Notes: a model not told the origin generated them from the letters alone. Shown: positions 25,601-38,548, numbered from the stretch's first letter. The stretch: 64,000 bases of DNA from Climacium dendroides (GCA_950106755.1 OX467092.1:10230001-10294000); one strand, 5' to 3'. Numbers and translations are program-made.

Positions 25601-27436
25601 AAGTCTACTTCGCCGCATTGTGGATACTTACAAGGCAGAGTGCTCTCAAGCGGAACTTCTGAAAATGTGTATGCATGGTGCGAGTGGCAGGTAACCAACT
25701 GACCTACCTAGATCGGTCATTTAAGAGTAGAATGGTTGATAGAGATATCTTGCTTAAGTCTTTTTCATGTGTTTAAACTCATTGGTAATACCCTTGGGCC
25801 GTATGCGTTCTATTTCTTTTTATTTCTTTTCCATCACGAAGTAAGAAAATCTCAAATATGATCACTTTGTATACTCATTTGACTTTGATTTTATTTTGCA
25901 GTAAATTAGAAGAGTTGATGGAGTATTATACCAAGTCCATGCAGCAGTCGCAAAAACGAAGACCAGCTCCAGTTCAGATGCCTCAGCAAACAATTCAGCA
26001 GGTCTCTTTCTAGTTCTTTAGTCTTTTGCTTCTTTAATCCACATATTACCTCAGATACATGTGAGGAAGGACATGCTGAAGCAAGTATGCGCGTGATGAA
26101 TGCTCACCCAAGCGGGCACTTGTTTCCTATTGGAGATCGAACGTCTCATCGCCCGTATAGGGACATCTTCAGTACCCAGGCCTTCTTAATGCACTGCTTT
26201 GCATGCATCATCAGGTGACTGGACCAGGTCAAGGTTCTTCGTCCAGAGATGTTGGTAACGCTAACATCCCACCTCGCACTTGTACTTTGTAGGACCCCTT
26301 TACGTAGTAGTGAAGGATAGTTCTATGTAAGTGCAGTCTAGTTCACCCACATTAAAAAATTTCGAGTTCTTGCACGTAGTCAATGAATCAAGTTAACCGA
26401 AATGTTAAGTGGAGGTCGGTTTCTAGCCGGATTAGGAGCTTCTGGTTTGCTACAATAGACGAGTACATAGTGAGAGTATATTTCATCTGTAGTAGCCTGG
26501 ATCTGGAAGTGAAGACACAGTGGGGGTGCAGGCTCTAGCCCAGCAGCAGATAAGTCCACATCCAGTCTCAATGCCACTGATGATGCCATATCAACACGTT
26601 CAAGCTCAACAATTGCAGCCTGGATATGAAAGGCTTGCAAACAGACGCCAATCTTCAAGTCCTGGAGTTTCCAACAGGGGAGACAGGTTTGAGCGGGTTG
26701 CTGGTGATACGAAGCCTGGTGGGGAGATAGCTCTGGATTCTTCTACCTCAACAACTGGACTATCACAGATACTCAGTCAACCGTTGAGTCAAGGGCACAT
26801 TTCTTGGAGTTCACAGGCGCCAAACATGGCAGGCTTACCACAGATCCACCAGCCTCCAATGTTACAACATTTCAAGCAACAGCTTTCATCACTACAAATT
26901 CCTTCTGTACAGCAGAAGTAAGGTTATCTTATCTTATTTTATTTATTGTATTTTAGAACTTGTTTTTGTATAAATTCACTCGAAGTCACTCGTTTCACCA
27001 CCAAGTTAGTCTCACTTCTTTTCCTTACATGTATGATCTTGTCCTATGATGCACATCGTCACTTCAAGGAGCTGTTATAACCGTATTAGGGCTGAGAGTT
27101 TTTCGTGTTAGCAGCACAGGCGTCAACAAATGCTGAAAGTTTATTCCTGGCATTGGCAGCAGTCTGTACGCGAAAGACTCGGGAGCTTTGAAGTTGCCGT
27201 CTCCGAGAATTCAGGGATTACCTGATATATCAGTGAGTGATAGCATTAAGCATGAGTTTGATGATCAAGGTCAAGGTTCTCAGTTTTCCCCAAGCATTCC
27301 AATAAGGAAACAGGTAAAGGTGGAAGTCTCTTTTGGGAGGAATGGTTCCTTTCAATGTTTAACAATCTTGGAACCAGGGATATCTAGTCTTTTTGTGTAG
27401 AACTGATATTCCTACCATGGTATGCAGGTAGCTTAA
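22694..27436 (+). CDS. Bromodomain-associated (BTP) histone-fold protein, candidate SPT7/STAF65-type SAGA subunit
   Basis: Exons read by eye: 22694-22967, 23423-23532, 24122-24217 (start uncertain; 24106 is an alternative acceptor in another phase), 24382-24931, 25432-25690, 25902-26001, 26532-26917, 27160-27313 and a two-codon end at 27428-27436. Phases are consistent, giving about 645 aa. Reading through the last donor would instead stop at 27400. The N-terminus MRLLGDNGAGYELAQRLE and the block LQLHPDNVYFTLE match a plant-specific family as I remember it. The exon at 25432-25690 encodes the histone fold (about residues 355-430), with VVRLVAAAGFEGLKQAPLRI and later LLRRIVDTYKAECSQAELLK. This resembles the BTP domain of SPT7/STAF65-gamma, which pairs with TAF10 in SAGA. 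The C-terminus is Gln- and Pro-rich, as in coactivators. No bromodomain is seen. SAGA membership is inference from the fold. A strong GTACGT donor near 23744 may mark a further small exon. Confidence 0.75.
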
Positions 27437-30400
27437 TCATTTTTTTGACTGAAGTTCTGGATAACCCTCTGTTATGATCTTGATAAGCTAAGCATGGAGA
27501 CCACCTATGTCGTCAACCGGAGCTGGGTCAATCGATCTGAAGCATTAACTTAGGTGCATGGGAACCAAATTATTACAAAGTTACTGGATTTAGGATGCTA
27601 AGCACGTAGATGAGTGCATTGCCATAGCTTTCGAGATTGTTCAAAAGGATAAATCATGGACCTTTGAATTTTTAGAATGGCCATTGACATGCTGCATCGT
27701 ACGTGCTGCCTCTTTGTGCAGAACCAACGAAGCTGGGGTTACGGTGATTAAGGGTTACAAGGCGAGCTCAACTGTGGAAGCCGTGTTTTCTTGTTGCAAT
27801 CACAAAATGGCAGTCCTCATTCCTGATTCGATGAGGAGCTTGTCAGGAGTTCGAGAAACTCCTGACAATGGAGTGTCGTGTCATGGTAGTTTCTGGAACT
27901 ACTTAGGCATGGATTCAACTAATATTTCATTATCAATGTTGTGTAGTGTCGGCTCTACCAAGTAATTCATGTACATGTCTACGATATTAGAACACCTGAC
28001 CTCAATGTAACGTTGGTATGCCCTGTCTTGACCGCTGAGCGTCACAAAATGCTTGAAAGTGATGTGCTGTACAGGTGCTTGTCAGAGTTGTGAGTTCTGC
28101 TTGGCAATGAGCTCTTCGGTAATTAAGGTAGCAGGTTGCAGTTCGCAGTCTAAAAGGCCATACCTTGAGACAGGTATGGTAGAACCAGCCATAGTCAACC
28201 ACTTAGAGCAACTCCGCACGTGTTCTGGAGGAATATAAGGCAATGTAAATTTTTTTGCTATGTAGGAAGATAGAAATTGTGGAGACTGCAAACTTTTTGG
28301 TAATTTTATGCCTTCAATTGAAATTATTATGAGTTTTGGAAGACAAAAGTTGGTGTAGACCTTACTTGATGGATGGACTCTTCCAATTCTAATCATTCAA
28401 GAATTACATTCCTACTCACTGCTTTCTACCTTTTTGCTCACTACTTTGGAATGTGTGTGATGACCTTATTAGTCCCAACCTTAAAAAGGAGAAAAAAAAA
28501 CATATTCCAAGTTTTGGTTGGATATCTATTCTAGCCTTGGTTGGAAATAGCACCCTATAAGATGGATATGGACTTAAGAGCACTTAGGGGTTACATAACA
28601 TTTCAATAGCAATTAGAAAAATTGCTTTCCCACAATTGGAATGATGTGGAATATTATACATCCAATGAGTAGTTTCAAGGACACTTGTTAGAACTTAGTT
28701 GAATGCTTGCTCCAATTACAAGGTCGTAGTTGTACATTGAGGTTCATGGTAAATTAAGTATTTTTAATTAAAACAAAATAGAAACTTTAAACAAATGGCA
28801 ATCAATTTATTAAGATCGATAATCTTAATACTTGAATTATTTCACATTGATTTGAAAGCCATTCATGTTCTATGTTTTTTAAGTAAAAAGTGAAGCTCTT
28901 TATATAGTACACATGGGGTGGTAGAAGGTAGAATGAAGGGGGTTGGAAGGGACATTTTTTTTGACATTTTCAAACATCTTCTTTGAAATTTGTCCATAAC
29001 TTTTGATTGAAGGCTTGAAATCTTAAACAACTTTTTATTCCTAAGTTTTAAAATAAAAGTTATTATACTATATCTAAACGAGGTCTAAAATTTTACTTCA
29101 AACACAATTCCTACTTTTGATTTGACTTAATTATGACTATGAGTGGTTGAGAAACCACAAATACTACTTTACATATCCCACATGTATTGTTCTATCTCCT
29201 ACCACCTCATGTGTATATATAGAGATTCTCTTCTCACTTGAAAACACAAACTAAGGTATTGATGGGAAATGGTTACGTTATTCATTGGATTCTGGGCAAA
29301 CCATCATTCTTGACGTTTATTTGTTGATTTGTAGGTTAAGTTATAGAATTAGAAAAAGAAATAGGATACACCATATATGTACTGTCACTGTCCCGGCACC
29401 GTGAAGCTTAAGTAATTAATGATGTGTAGATGAATCATATGGATGAGGACTCCGGAGAGGAACGAAGGCAGTCTCTATGAATGGTACTGAAAGTATGGTT
29501 TTAGGAATTCAAAATGGACTAAAAAGATAAAGATTTCTGAGGTGAACTCAGTGAAGATCAACGTCAGACCCCCAAACAACCAAAGAATGGTTGTTGAGAC
29601 CTTCTCTGCACATGAGGCTGTGACAAGAACATCAAGAGTAGACACTGAAGAATAGACCACATGGAACACCTGAAAAATGCATACTCAGAACCACAAAAGA
29701 TATTTGCATCTTCAGAGAATTCAGATCTAGAACTGGAAAAGAGTATCAACATCACGGCCATCTCAAACAACAAACATTAATCATTAAGCATAGATACGTC
29801 AGTGGCTGAGGCATACAATTGACACAAAGCAGGTCAAGATAAAAGAACAGAAACTGAAAAAAAAAAAAAAAATCAGTAATTGTTCTACCAAAAGGATGCC
29901 AACTATAGACTGATAAGAAATTGAATTGGAAAATAATCAATTCACGATACTGTAATAGGTATCCAAAAGTGACTGCCTTGAGCAGAAACCCAAAATTTAC
30001 AGCCTCGAGCCTGGAGTGAGGTTATGTCCTGTGATTGTGTAAAATCCTGTCAGGTGTCCGTGTCCAATGACAATGCCACCAATAATCGGCTACAGTCATA
30101 GACAGGTGACAGTATCTGCCCAATTTCACTGCATTCCAACAACTACAATACCGCCAACAATCTGCAACTACTTTAGAGGTCAATCTTGCAACTTGCAACT
30201 GGAAGTTTGTGCTTCACTCAATACGCATCCTTCGAAATTTCCATCAAACTACCTACAATACATATACATGATATCATACATATCTATGAGGCACACTTAC
30301 AACATTTTACAGTCCAATTGGCTTCGTCGCAATCAATCTCTATCTCTACTTGTCATACCCATGTCAGTTCCTAGAGGCCTTTGACATTATATTCCCAGAC

Positions 30401-30472
30401 CAAGAAATTCAATTATGATTGTGGCCTCAATGTAAGAACCACAAGTTAGACATGAACCCCGTAAGATGACTA
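27437..30472. other. Spacer between convergent genes
   Basis: The left part (to about 28250) keeps moderate GC and is probably the 3' UTR of the BTP gene. The 93-codon frame at 27684-27965 there has no domain. The middle (28450-29250) is AT-rich repeat. The right part (29350-30472) is the 3' flank of ATG3 and includes an A-run near 29857-29871. No gene was found. Confidence 0.45.
28880..29160. repeat. Dispersed repeat related to the foldback at 7425-7865
   Basis: The core GGTTGGAAGGGACATTTT, followed by GACATTTTCAAACATC, matches 7629-7670 with few differences. The following 100 bp is also colinear. It is non-coding. Confidence 0.6.
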
Positions 30473-33360
30473 TCACTGACCCCCAAGTTCAAAATCCATC
30501 GTGTAATCGTACTCAATGGTTGGTATCACAGAGGCGACGAATTTGAGGAAAATGAAAAGATACCTGCAGAACAACAAATCCAATCAGATGTCTAAATCTT
30601 CTAGGCTAGTAAGAATCCATAGTGTGACATTTCCTGGTCAACTTGTCTGAATCAACCAGAATCTCGAGGAAAAATAAAGCAACTTCTAGAAGAGAATAAT
30701 TGCTGCATCCCAGTGGGTTTAAAATCAAAGAACAGAAACAATCTGGGTACACCTTCAAGGTCACACTCTATTAAAATATTCTGAAGGCACTTTGCAAGGA
30801 CCAAAAGGAAAGATACATACTTGTCTACTTCCGGATTACCACCCCTGGAAACAAGGACGTCAATGATCTTTTTCATAACTGCACCATGCCTGCAAGGATG
30901 GATGGATGCATGCTTTCCTGCCATATGTGGATGATCTTCAATAGTCACCTGGAGTAGCCAAGAAACACAAATGAGCTACAACGACAACTTCACTCATCAA
31001 GCATTTCAAAAAAGGCATACATTCATCTACAATTCGATTTTCTTAGTAGTTATCGTAAAAACTAACACTTGAATATTTATGATCACCTTAATGTTCAGGA
31101 TATAAAGTAGGCAAGTCAATTCCTTCTCTATGCTGAAACAAAATAAATAGGCGGGAGATACTTCACAGAGAACATTACTCCATGACCAGCTGAATCAATC
31201 TATCCACTCCTGATATTAGGAGTACGATTTGATTACACGCAGAAGTGCATACCGTCTTATGTGCATGATCTTGACTGACGTCCTCCAATACCTTCTCTGG
31301 CTGTAAAAGATGGCGAGTCTGGAGTGAAACACAACGAAGGTGGACCTTGAGGTCAGAGTTCTAAAACAAAGAAATCATAAACATAAATATGGAAAAACAA
31401 AAATAAAAAACTTGTAGAAATAGAAAACTTTGATCCCTCAGCTCAAAACGAATTATGAATACATAACTCATCTAACCGATCTCTACAAAGACTCCACATA
31501 ACAGCTAAAAAGGAATATTCCAAAACCAGTCATACCTCGTCGTATCCAGTTAGCCACAAGCGAGGCGTTTGGTAGTACTTGTCGTATCTGCCACACAGAA
31601 TAACACCATGCATATTTATACTCAAGTAGGGAAAGAATAACAACTCCACGCACTCAGCAAAGCAGATTCTTTCCATACATGGTTGCTACTGCAGTTGTTC
31701 AAACAGAGATACGATATTTCATGCATTCTAAATGAGAATCTTCATTGGCGGCTAACAACCCACTCAAGTGTGAAAACAATCTTCGATTAAGAGTCACACT
31801 AACCGCTATCAATCACTTAGAAAACGCTTATAGAACGTAAATCAAGGACAACATCACCTGTTGTGATCTACTGCTACCTAGGAGAATGAGCAACGAACTG
31901 CTTAACGAAGGACAAAGAGAGGATAAAGGACTAAAAGCTTTGCTCAATGAGTACATACGTGATACTGATGTCATATGTCCGGGTCCTTAAAATATGGTCA
32001 TCCTCAGGTTCGGATACCTTTAGAATGCCTTGTTCCGTGCCCTGTTCAGGTCAATACAGTGATTAGCAGCTCGCATTTTCAAATGACTCACATTGCCTTT
32101 GTAAGAATCCAATTCGAAACTTTCAGATCATGAGGCCCTGATATTAAAACATACCATCTCTGTTTCAACCAAGTTATCATCCCCGACGTCATCCATGTCT
32201 AAAGCATCGTCGTCTTCATCGTCTTGAGGAACTAATGGTCTAAAACTCCGCTTCACAGAAGTTTCTTGAGTGTCCATAGATGGCACAATTTCATCCTCAT
32301 CTTTGCTTTCTGCAAATCCCCATCCAATCCGTAACTAACGAGCACAACAATAAGATACCCTTCCATAGACAAGGAGACAAACGCTGTTTCTGTGCACACG
32401 AAGGATTCTTCAGAACTCTTTTCAGAGATCATAAACAATACAAAGCCATATTAAAAAATCATCAACCTGAGGCAAGAACTAATAAGAATCTGAGTTGCAA
32501 ACTGACATGCATCAACCTCCAGAGCGCTCTTCTGCATAATCATCCCAGAAGTGGATCGTAGGAGTTAGAAAGTTAAATGGCGAGCCTTTGCAACACTGTA
32601 GTTAAGTTGATAACATTTGTATACCTCCATCAAAGCCATGAGTAGCAAGCCACCCCTCATCATCATCGTTGTCAAGTAACACTTCTCCCCCAGCGGCTTT
32701 GTAATCTTCTTCAATCGAGCATGCCCTGCGCAAGCATGGCACTGTGTCTTCCTATCTCAGATCCTCTGCCTTCTAATGCACTTCCAATGATTGAAAAAAT
32801 TTCAAGCTCATAGCCATTGGCTGCTTAACCGGATAGGAGATAGGTCATCCATCTAAAAACGTGTCACAGTATCATAGTTTCCCAAATAGTAGTCTTGCAA
32901 GCTCGGTAGAAAAGGAAGTGGGCTATGGTCAGACAGAGAGTACCATTGCGGGTAATAAGATACTGCTTCTCCGCAGGAAGATACGGTTTCCGCTTATTTG
33001 AATCACCCATTTCCCTAAAAGAACAAGAAAATGACGAGGTCAGATACCGAGCGTCAGCAAACACATGCTTCGAGAGGCATCACTGATACCCTCAGATCCA
33101 TCGATAGAAATTTCGAAATAGAAACCGCAACAACAGATTTACTGCAGGTCAGCATACTTTTGGTAATCTTTGGAAATCCACATGAAGGACGATTGTTACC
33201 AGGACCAAGTGGGACATTTAGAGACGAGATTATCTCCTGCTTGAACAAATTCATCAGGAGTGAGAACACCCTTCTCCTTGAAGGCAGAGACAGTGCGAGG
33301 ACTTGTCATCCTCTCCACAGCTCCTTTGAAAGCCTCATGGAGGCGCTGTGACAGAACCAT
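30473..33360 (-). CDS. ATG3: Autophagy E2-like conjugating enzyme ATG3, nine coding exons
   Basis: ATG3 transfers ATG8 from ATG7 to phosphatidylethanolamine on the forming autophagosome membrane. Exons in transcript order: 33360-33200, 33014-32944, 32741-32625, 32309-32155, 32041-31959, 31587-31536, 31318-31253, 30948-30821, 30563-30473. All are GT-AG and in phase; the product is 307 aa, close to the usual plant length. The N-terminus MVLSQRLHEAFKGAVERMTS is the amphipathic membrane-binding helix. KRKPYLPAEKQYLITRN and EGWLATHGF follow. An acidic stretch (about residues 118-167) is the flexible region. The E2-like core carries YYQTPRLWLTGYDE and HASIHPCRHGAVMKK, with the catalytic cysteine at about residue 254. 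The C-terminus is IPTIEYDYTMDFELGGQ. No lesion is seen. The 3' ends of the BTP gene and ATG3 converge. A probable 5'-UTR intron starts at a CAG/GTGAGT donor (34884/34883). Confidence 0.95.
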
Positions 33361-35010
33361 CTTTTCACCAGAAGCGCGGTATCAAAGAAGTAGCTCGGAG
33401 ATGCAACCCTAAGATTCTTATACCTCCGAGATTATAACCAAAAATCGTTGAAGCAGGTATCTATACATCAGCCACACAACACGAAAAAGCAATGTTAGAA
33501 ACGAGGCGATGGCATCAGGAAGAGGTCAGCAGTGAAAAAATGTGCCAGACGGTGGCCAAAACAGAACAGCAATATGAACCTCTCATTTCTATCGACTGGA
33601 CCGATACTCGCACAGCTTCACAACTTGAAACTCCTACAACTCTCGCGATTAAACAGCGCAGTCGCTAAAAGACCATGCACCTCGTAACGAATCACATACT
33701 GTAGATACTGAAAATATGAGGAGCATCATGCCACAGCAGCATATCACTTTCCCTCCTAAAATGCCTCGGAATTTTGCAAGTAAACGACTTTCTGCAAAGC
33801 AATACCGAAAATAACCGCTGTTCAGGGACTGCGAGCCACAGTCAGAATTTGTATATCAATTAATTTCTAACCAGAAATCTAGCCCTGTGCACATCACATC
33901 GATTCCAAATATCAGATCCCTCTAGTAATACTAGAAACTTTCTGCCAATTTAAAAACGCTCAAGAAAACAGCAGACACAAATAACAACACCAAACCTACG
34001 TCTCCAGTAAAATTTCTATTTCAATTAATCTCTCACCAGAAATCAGGCCTGGTATACGTCACATCCATTCCGAGCATCACATCAATCTCATAATGCAAGT
34101 AACCTCCATTCCGCTAAAAACAGCAGCCACAAATAATAACATGTCTCCGAGAAAACAAATTTTCCAATACATAATCGATCGGATAATGCTACTAATCTCC
34201 TTTGACATAATTAAACACGCCCAAACCTCCAAGAAAAATTTTAAACGGACAAAAACGATGGTAACCCTAGACATAGAAAACGGCAAGAAAACCGGCTTAC
34301 ATGCACAGTCCACAAAAACTCTCTCCCACTACTTCAAATTCGGCGCTCTCTCATGCAATTCCAAAACCTAAATCACACCGACAAAACTCGCAGCGTCGGC
34401 AGAGGTCCATCGAACCTCCATTCAACAGCAGCCAGAAAGAATACCTTTCTCTTCAAGCAAACTAATTTTCCAAACATCAAATCGATCGGATACTGCTACT
34501 AATCTCTTTCTGCATAATAGAAACGCTCAAGAAACCAAACCTCCAAGGAAATTCATTTAAACAGTCAAAACCGATGCCAACCCTAGACAAATAAACAAAC
34601 CGATTCCAATTCGCAAGAAAACTAGCATAAATATTATCTCCACAAATTCTTTTTTCTGCAACTGCTTTAAATTCGGCGCTCTCACGTGAAACTCCGAAAC
34701 CTAAATCACACACCGACAATACTCGGAGAGAGTTGGCAGAGGTTTGTTGAAACGGTAGCTTGTGCCCGATCAAAGATGGAATTTCGAACGGGAGAATAAT
34801 CGAGAGTGAAGGGGAAGGAGGAGGAGAATTGAAAAGGGAAATCGAAGAAATAAAAAAAAGGGTTCGGTGATCTGTGAACTCACCTGCGAAGCTCCGGCAT
34901 GCGCATGGCTATGGAGATGCAATTGGCTAGAGGTTGTGAAAGCACGAGGGTTTCCTTGCTTGGAGCTCTCGTGCATGCGTCTGCCTGACGGGTGAGTCAA
35001 TGCTTCACAG
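33361..35010 (-). promoter_or_regulatory. 5' leader, probable leader intron and promoter side of ATG3
   Basis: On the minus strand, the sequence CTTCGCAG/GTGAGTTC puts a strong splice donor at 34883, upstream of the ATG3 start. I infer a non-coding first exon right of 34884 and a leader intron of about 1.4 kb. Leader introns of this kind are common in plant housekeeping genes. The acceptor near the ATG was not fixed. Confidence 0.45.
34120..34740. repeat. Tandem duplication (about 330 bp period) in the ATG3 leader intron
   Basis: Positions 34155-34350 and 34465-34690 are colinear. Shared words include ATCGATCGGATA, TGCTACTAATCTC, CCAAACCTCCAAG and AACCCTAGACA. A shorter, more diverged unit may lie at 33890-34080. 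Confidence 0.75.
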
Positions 35011-35019
35011 ATTCATTCT

Positions 35020-35112
35020 CATTCATTCGTCCGTTTCTCTCATAATTCGTTCGTTGATTCAGTCGTTCGTTCGTTCATGATTTGTTCGTCCATTCATGGT
35101 TCGTTCGTTCGC
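35020..35112. repeat. ATTCGTTCG-type simple repeat
   Basis: The words TTCATTC, GTTCGTTC and ATTCGTTC repeat irregularly just upstream of the ATG3 leader. Confidence 0.75.
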
Positions 35113-35276
35113 TATTATAGTATGTCTATCTATATGGTATTTGATTTAACTGGAAGATTACTGATACTATACCAAAAAATTAAATTAAATTAAATATTCC
35201 TATTTCAAATCGACATTTACAATGAATTTCCTCCATCATTACACAAAATAATTCAATTAGGTTGGCATGCGAACAC

Positions 35277-35403
35277 TAAAAGTATGTTTGCACTTGGTGT
35301 TAAAAAGTGTTGTTATTTAAGGGTCTTGAGAATGAATTTAGACCTACTTTGGACTAGATTCACATTTTAAACAACTCTAACACTAAGTGCAAACATACTT
35401 TAA
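35277..35403. mobile_element. 121-bp MITE with TAA target duplication
   Basis: The element at 35280-35400 begins AAGTATGTTTGCACTTGG. Its right end is the near-perfect complement (AAGTATGTTTGCACTTAG when reversed). TAA flanks both sides (35277-35279 and 35401-35403). A 3-bp TAA duplication with TIRs of about 22 bp fits Tourist/Harbinger-type MITEs. Confidence 0.75.
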
Positions 35404-35411
35404 CTCGTACT

Positions 35412-35685
35412 AGTGTACCCTGTGCCATTGCCACAATCAAAACAAAAGTAAAAATAATTTTCTAATTGCTTAGTTTATAAAAACTTCAAAATTCAATAAC
35501 TTTCACACTGTACATCTAAACACCACAAAACCAAACTGGTGCACCCGTCCTCGTCGAGGGCTTTCCGAAGGTACCAAGCACACAACCAGGGGACGCACAA
35601 TCCGGGAGATCTCAACATGACAAACAAAACAAAATAAACAGCTAAATTTAAGGTATAGATTAATTGTTCAATTGTTCAATAACAC
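35412..35685. other. Short spacer
   Basis: No gene or clear repeat is seen. A short GC-richer island at 35540-35610 has no open frame of note. Confidence 0.4.
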
Positions 35686-35689
35686 TAAC

Positions 35690-36066
35690 TCTTTAAGAAA
35701 ACATTGTGTTGTTCTTTGCCCAGTCATATCTCATGCATACAATACTTTTAGATCCCAATTTTGAGGCAAGACACTTGTGCTAGTCAAAAAAAAGATCCTA
35801 TAATTAAAAATTATAAAATAAAAAAATTTGGATTTACAAATTTATTTTTAGAAGGTGATATTTTCTTGAAAATACTCCCCAAATTGCAAGAAAATATCAC
35901 CTTCTAATAATAGATTTATAAATCCAATTTTTTTTATTTTTTTATAATTTTTAATTATAGAATCATATTTTTGACTAGTACAAGTGTCTTGCCTAAAAAT
36001 TGGGATCTAAAAGTATTGTATGTGTAAGATATGACTAAGCAAAGAACAATATAATGTTTTTTTCAA
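35690..36066. mobile_element. Foldback element, about 375 bp, nearly full-length palindrome
   Basis: The left arm (about 35690-35864) and right arm (about 35886-36066) are inverted copies with few mismatches and a loop of about 20 bp. Matched blocks include GTTCTTTGCCCAGTCATATC on the left against the complement at 36028-36047, and AGAAGGTGATATTTTCTTG at 35850-35868. There is no coding capacity. Transcription from either side would give a long hairpin RNA. Confidence 0.85.
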
Positions 36067-36069
36067 GTT

Positions 36070-38540
36070 TGCCCAAACTTTTGACAGTGTGGCTTTTTTA
36101 AGCTTTTGAGCCTCATCATTCAAATTCTATTTTGCAAAAAGTTTTAATGATAGTGCTCAGAATTCATTAAAGCAAGTTTCTTCCCTTGCCTCTAAAAGTT
36201 CAATAGACCTTAATTCTAAAAATGTTAGGTCTCCAGTGTCTATTTGCTACCAATGAAGTCCAATTGAAGATTTAAATTTAATATTGAAAATATGGTTCAA
36301 AGCGATGATATTTTTTAATTTCTTTTCTACATTGACAAATGCAATATTTATATAGGGTATGTTTTAGGTTGTAGAGACTTTGACAACAAAAATTCTTACA
36401 TGGATATCAAACCCCTTAAAGAATGAGTCAACTTTTGAACTTAATGGAAAAAAAATAGTATGAAAACTACAAATATTCAATCTATAACCAATTTTTTAAA
36501 TAACTATTTTTGATTCTTGAGGATTAATCAAAATAGAATGAAACAAAGGTTTTTGAACAAACATCAATCTACCTAGTAAAATAGAGAAATTACTAAATTT
36601 TTAAAGAAAATTTTCTTAGATGCTGGCATTGAGATGGAAATCAAAATAATCTTATAATTTTTGCAATAATTTTTGGAAATGAATGCATTAGACAAAGTCT
36701 TAGTTATTAATACATGACAATTAGGAGGTACCTAAAAATAATACATAAAATTTTGAAAGTATGAAGTCACTACAACATGGTTGAATTTGTAAAAAGCTTA
36801 AAGTGGGCTCCTCAACATTCTAGTGCTTAACAAATAGATTCTATACAAGTCAAGCTCTAAAACAACTTTAATGCAAAGGCCATCACAATAATTTTCTATA
36901 ATCCTTGCATTTTTTAACCAAATTGAATCTCTACATTAACAAGAGATTTACTATTCTCTCTCAAAGAGGTCACAAGCCTAAGCCTTCAAAAGTTGAGTGA
37001 GTCTAAACATAAAGTGCCATTTATGCTTCATAACTAATTTTTTTCATTATCCTATCCTTGAATTCCAAAATTCCACAATGTATCTTTTTTTTGTTGGACA
37101 TTGAAAACTTGTTGGCATAGACAAAGAATAAACACGGATTTGATAGTGCTTCATCAACTTTGGCGTTTGTAATTCCATAGCAACTAGACTTTTGCTAAAT
37201 GTCAACCTCTTCAACGCCTATAGGCTTTATACCATCTATGACTACTTATGCCACTTACAAAATGGTTTTAGCAATAATTTCCTCCTCATTCTCCTTTATT
37301 ATATTCAAAATCTCACAACACTCTTAGGGGGATGCAATTTGTGAAAAAAATAAGGAAATAGATGTGCACCAAGAAAATAATCGGGGAGGGTATTAATTTT
37401 TTTGGAATTTACACATTATCATTATGTAATTTTCTAATGTGGTTTGTTAAAAAGGGGACATACATTAATTGTAATTTCCAATTGCCATAAATATATTATA
37501 TGCTATTTTACCATAAAAAAAATATTTCCACTACTTACTACTCACAATAGGTGAATTTGATGTAGAGTTTAGAGTTCACAAGTAGGGTGCTTCTTAAATA
37601 CACACAATTACCTCACCTCAAGCACATTCAATGCAAAGATGGAATGAAACAAGTAGACTACATGTACATTCAATACAAATTCTGAAACAATGATTAAAAG
37701 TGTAGAATAGAATACATATAATGTGTATCCAAACACAATGAGAAACTAAATGTTACATGATAAGTTTTGTAGAAGTTATGGCAACAATAAAAAATAATGG
37801 TAAGGTTCTAAGTTCTAACACTCTAAATCGACAAGTACACAGCCATAACTTGCATAAAATTTAAATCATAAAGAAAAGGAGGCTCACATGTCATGGTAAG
37901 TTCTTTGGACAATGTCATCAACAACTAGCTACGGGTTCCACCATTCACCTACGCTTATGATGCAAGAATCTATATTGTATTGAATTTAATGATAAAATGC
38001 ACACAAGAGCGTTTGCACTAGAGAATTCTTGCACAAAGAAAGCAAAGTTGTCATAGCAAGAACACAAAATCTTATTTAGTCAATTTTACATTTTGTTGCT
38101 TATTTTTTTGAGAGCCAATAAGGTACATGCATCCAAATGTAACATGAATCATTTATAGACACCTAAAATGAGCCCTAAACTAAAGCATAGGTGGACCCAA
38201 TGTTGACAGGTGAATTTTCATGAATGTACCATAGTGATGGGGCTAGGTTTTGTGTTGGCCAATAAAATGAGCATGAAACAAGCTTAAGGTTGTTGCTTTT
38301 GGGTGTTTCTATGTCCACTTTGAGTGTAGTCTATTGTTCACAATAGGTGCATCTATGCACTTCTTTTCACATATCTGCATTATATTCATACAAGCTCAAA
38401 AAATACAAATCCAAATTTAGTTGGTTTCCTTGACCATTTCCTAACAAATGTACATCATTTTATTTTGTAACTACCCTCAAGATTTGCAAATCTCAAAATA
38501 AAGTGTCACATTTAGGTGCTTCTACCTTAGTTGCTTAGTC
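36070..38540. other. AT-rich spacer without a gene
   Basis: No exon-like sequence, conserved motif or clear tandem structure was found on either strand. Confidence 0.45.
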
Positions 38541-38548
38541 TTCTCGTT

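Noticed and set aside
26380..26658. Minus-strand 92-codon frame opposite the Gln-rich exon
   Set aside because: It is a shadow of the BTP gene's exon 26532-26917 and its upstream intron.
27684..27965. 93-codon plus-strand frame after the BTP gene
   Set aside because: It lies in the probable 3' UTR, with no splice link in phase and no family resemblance.
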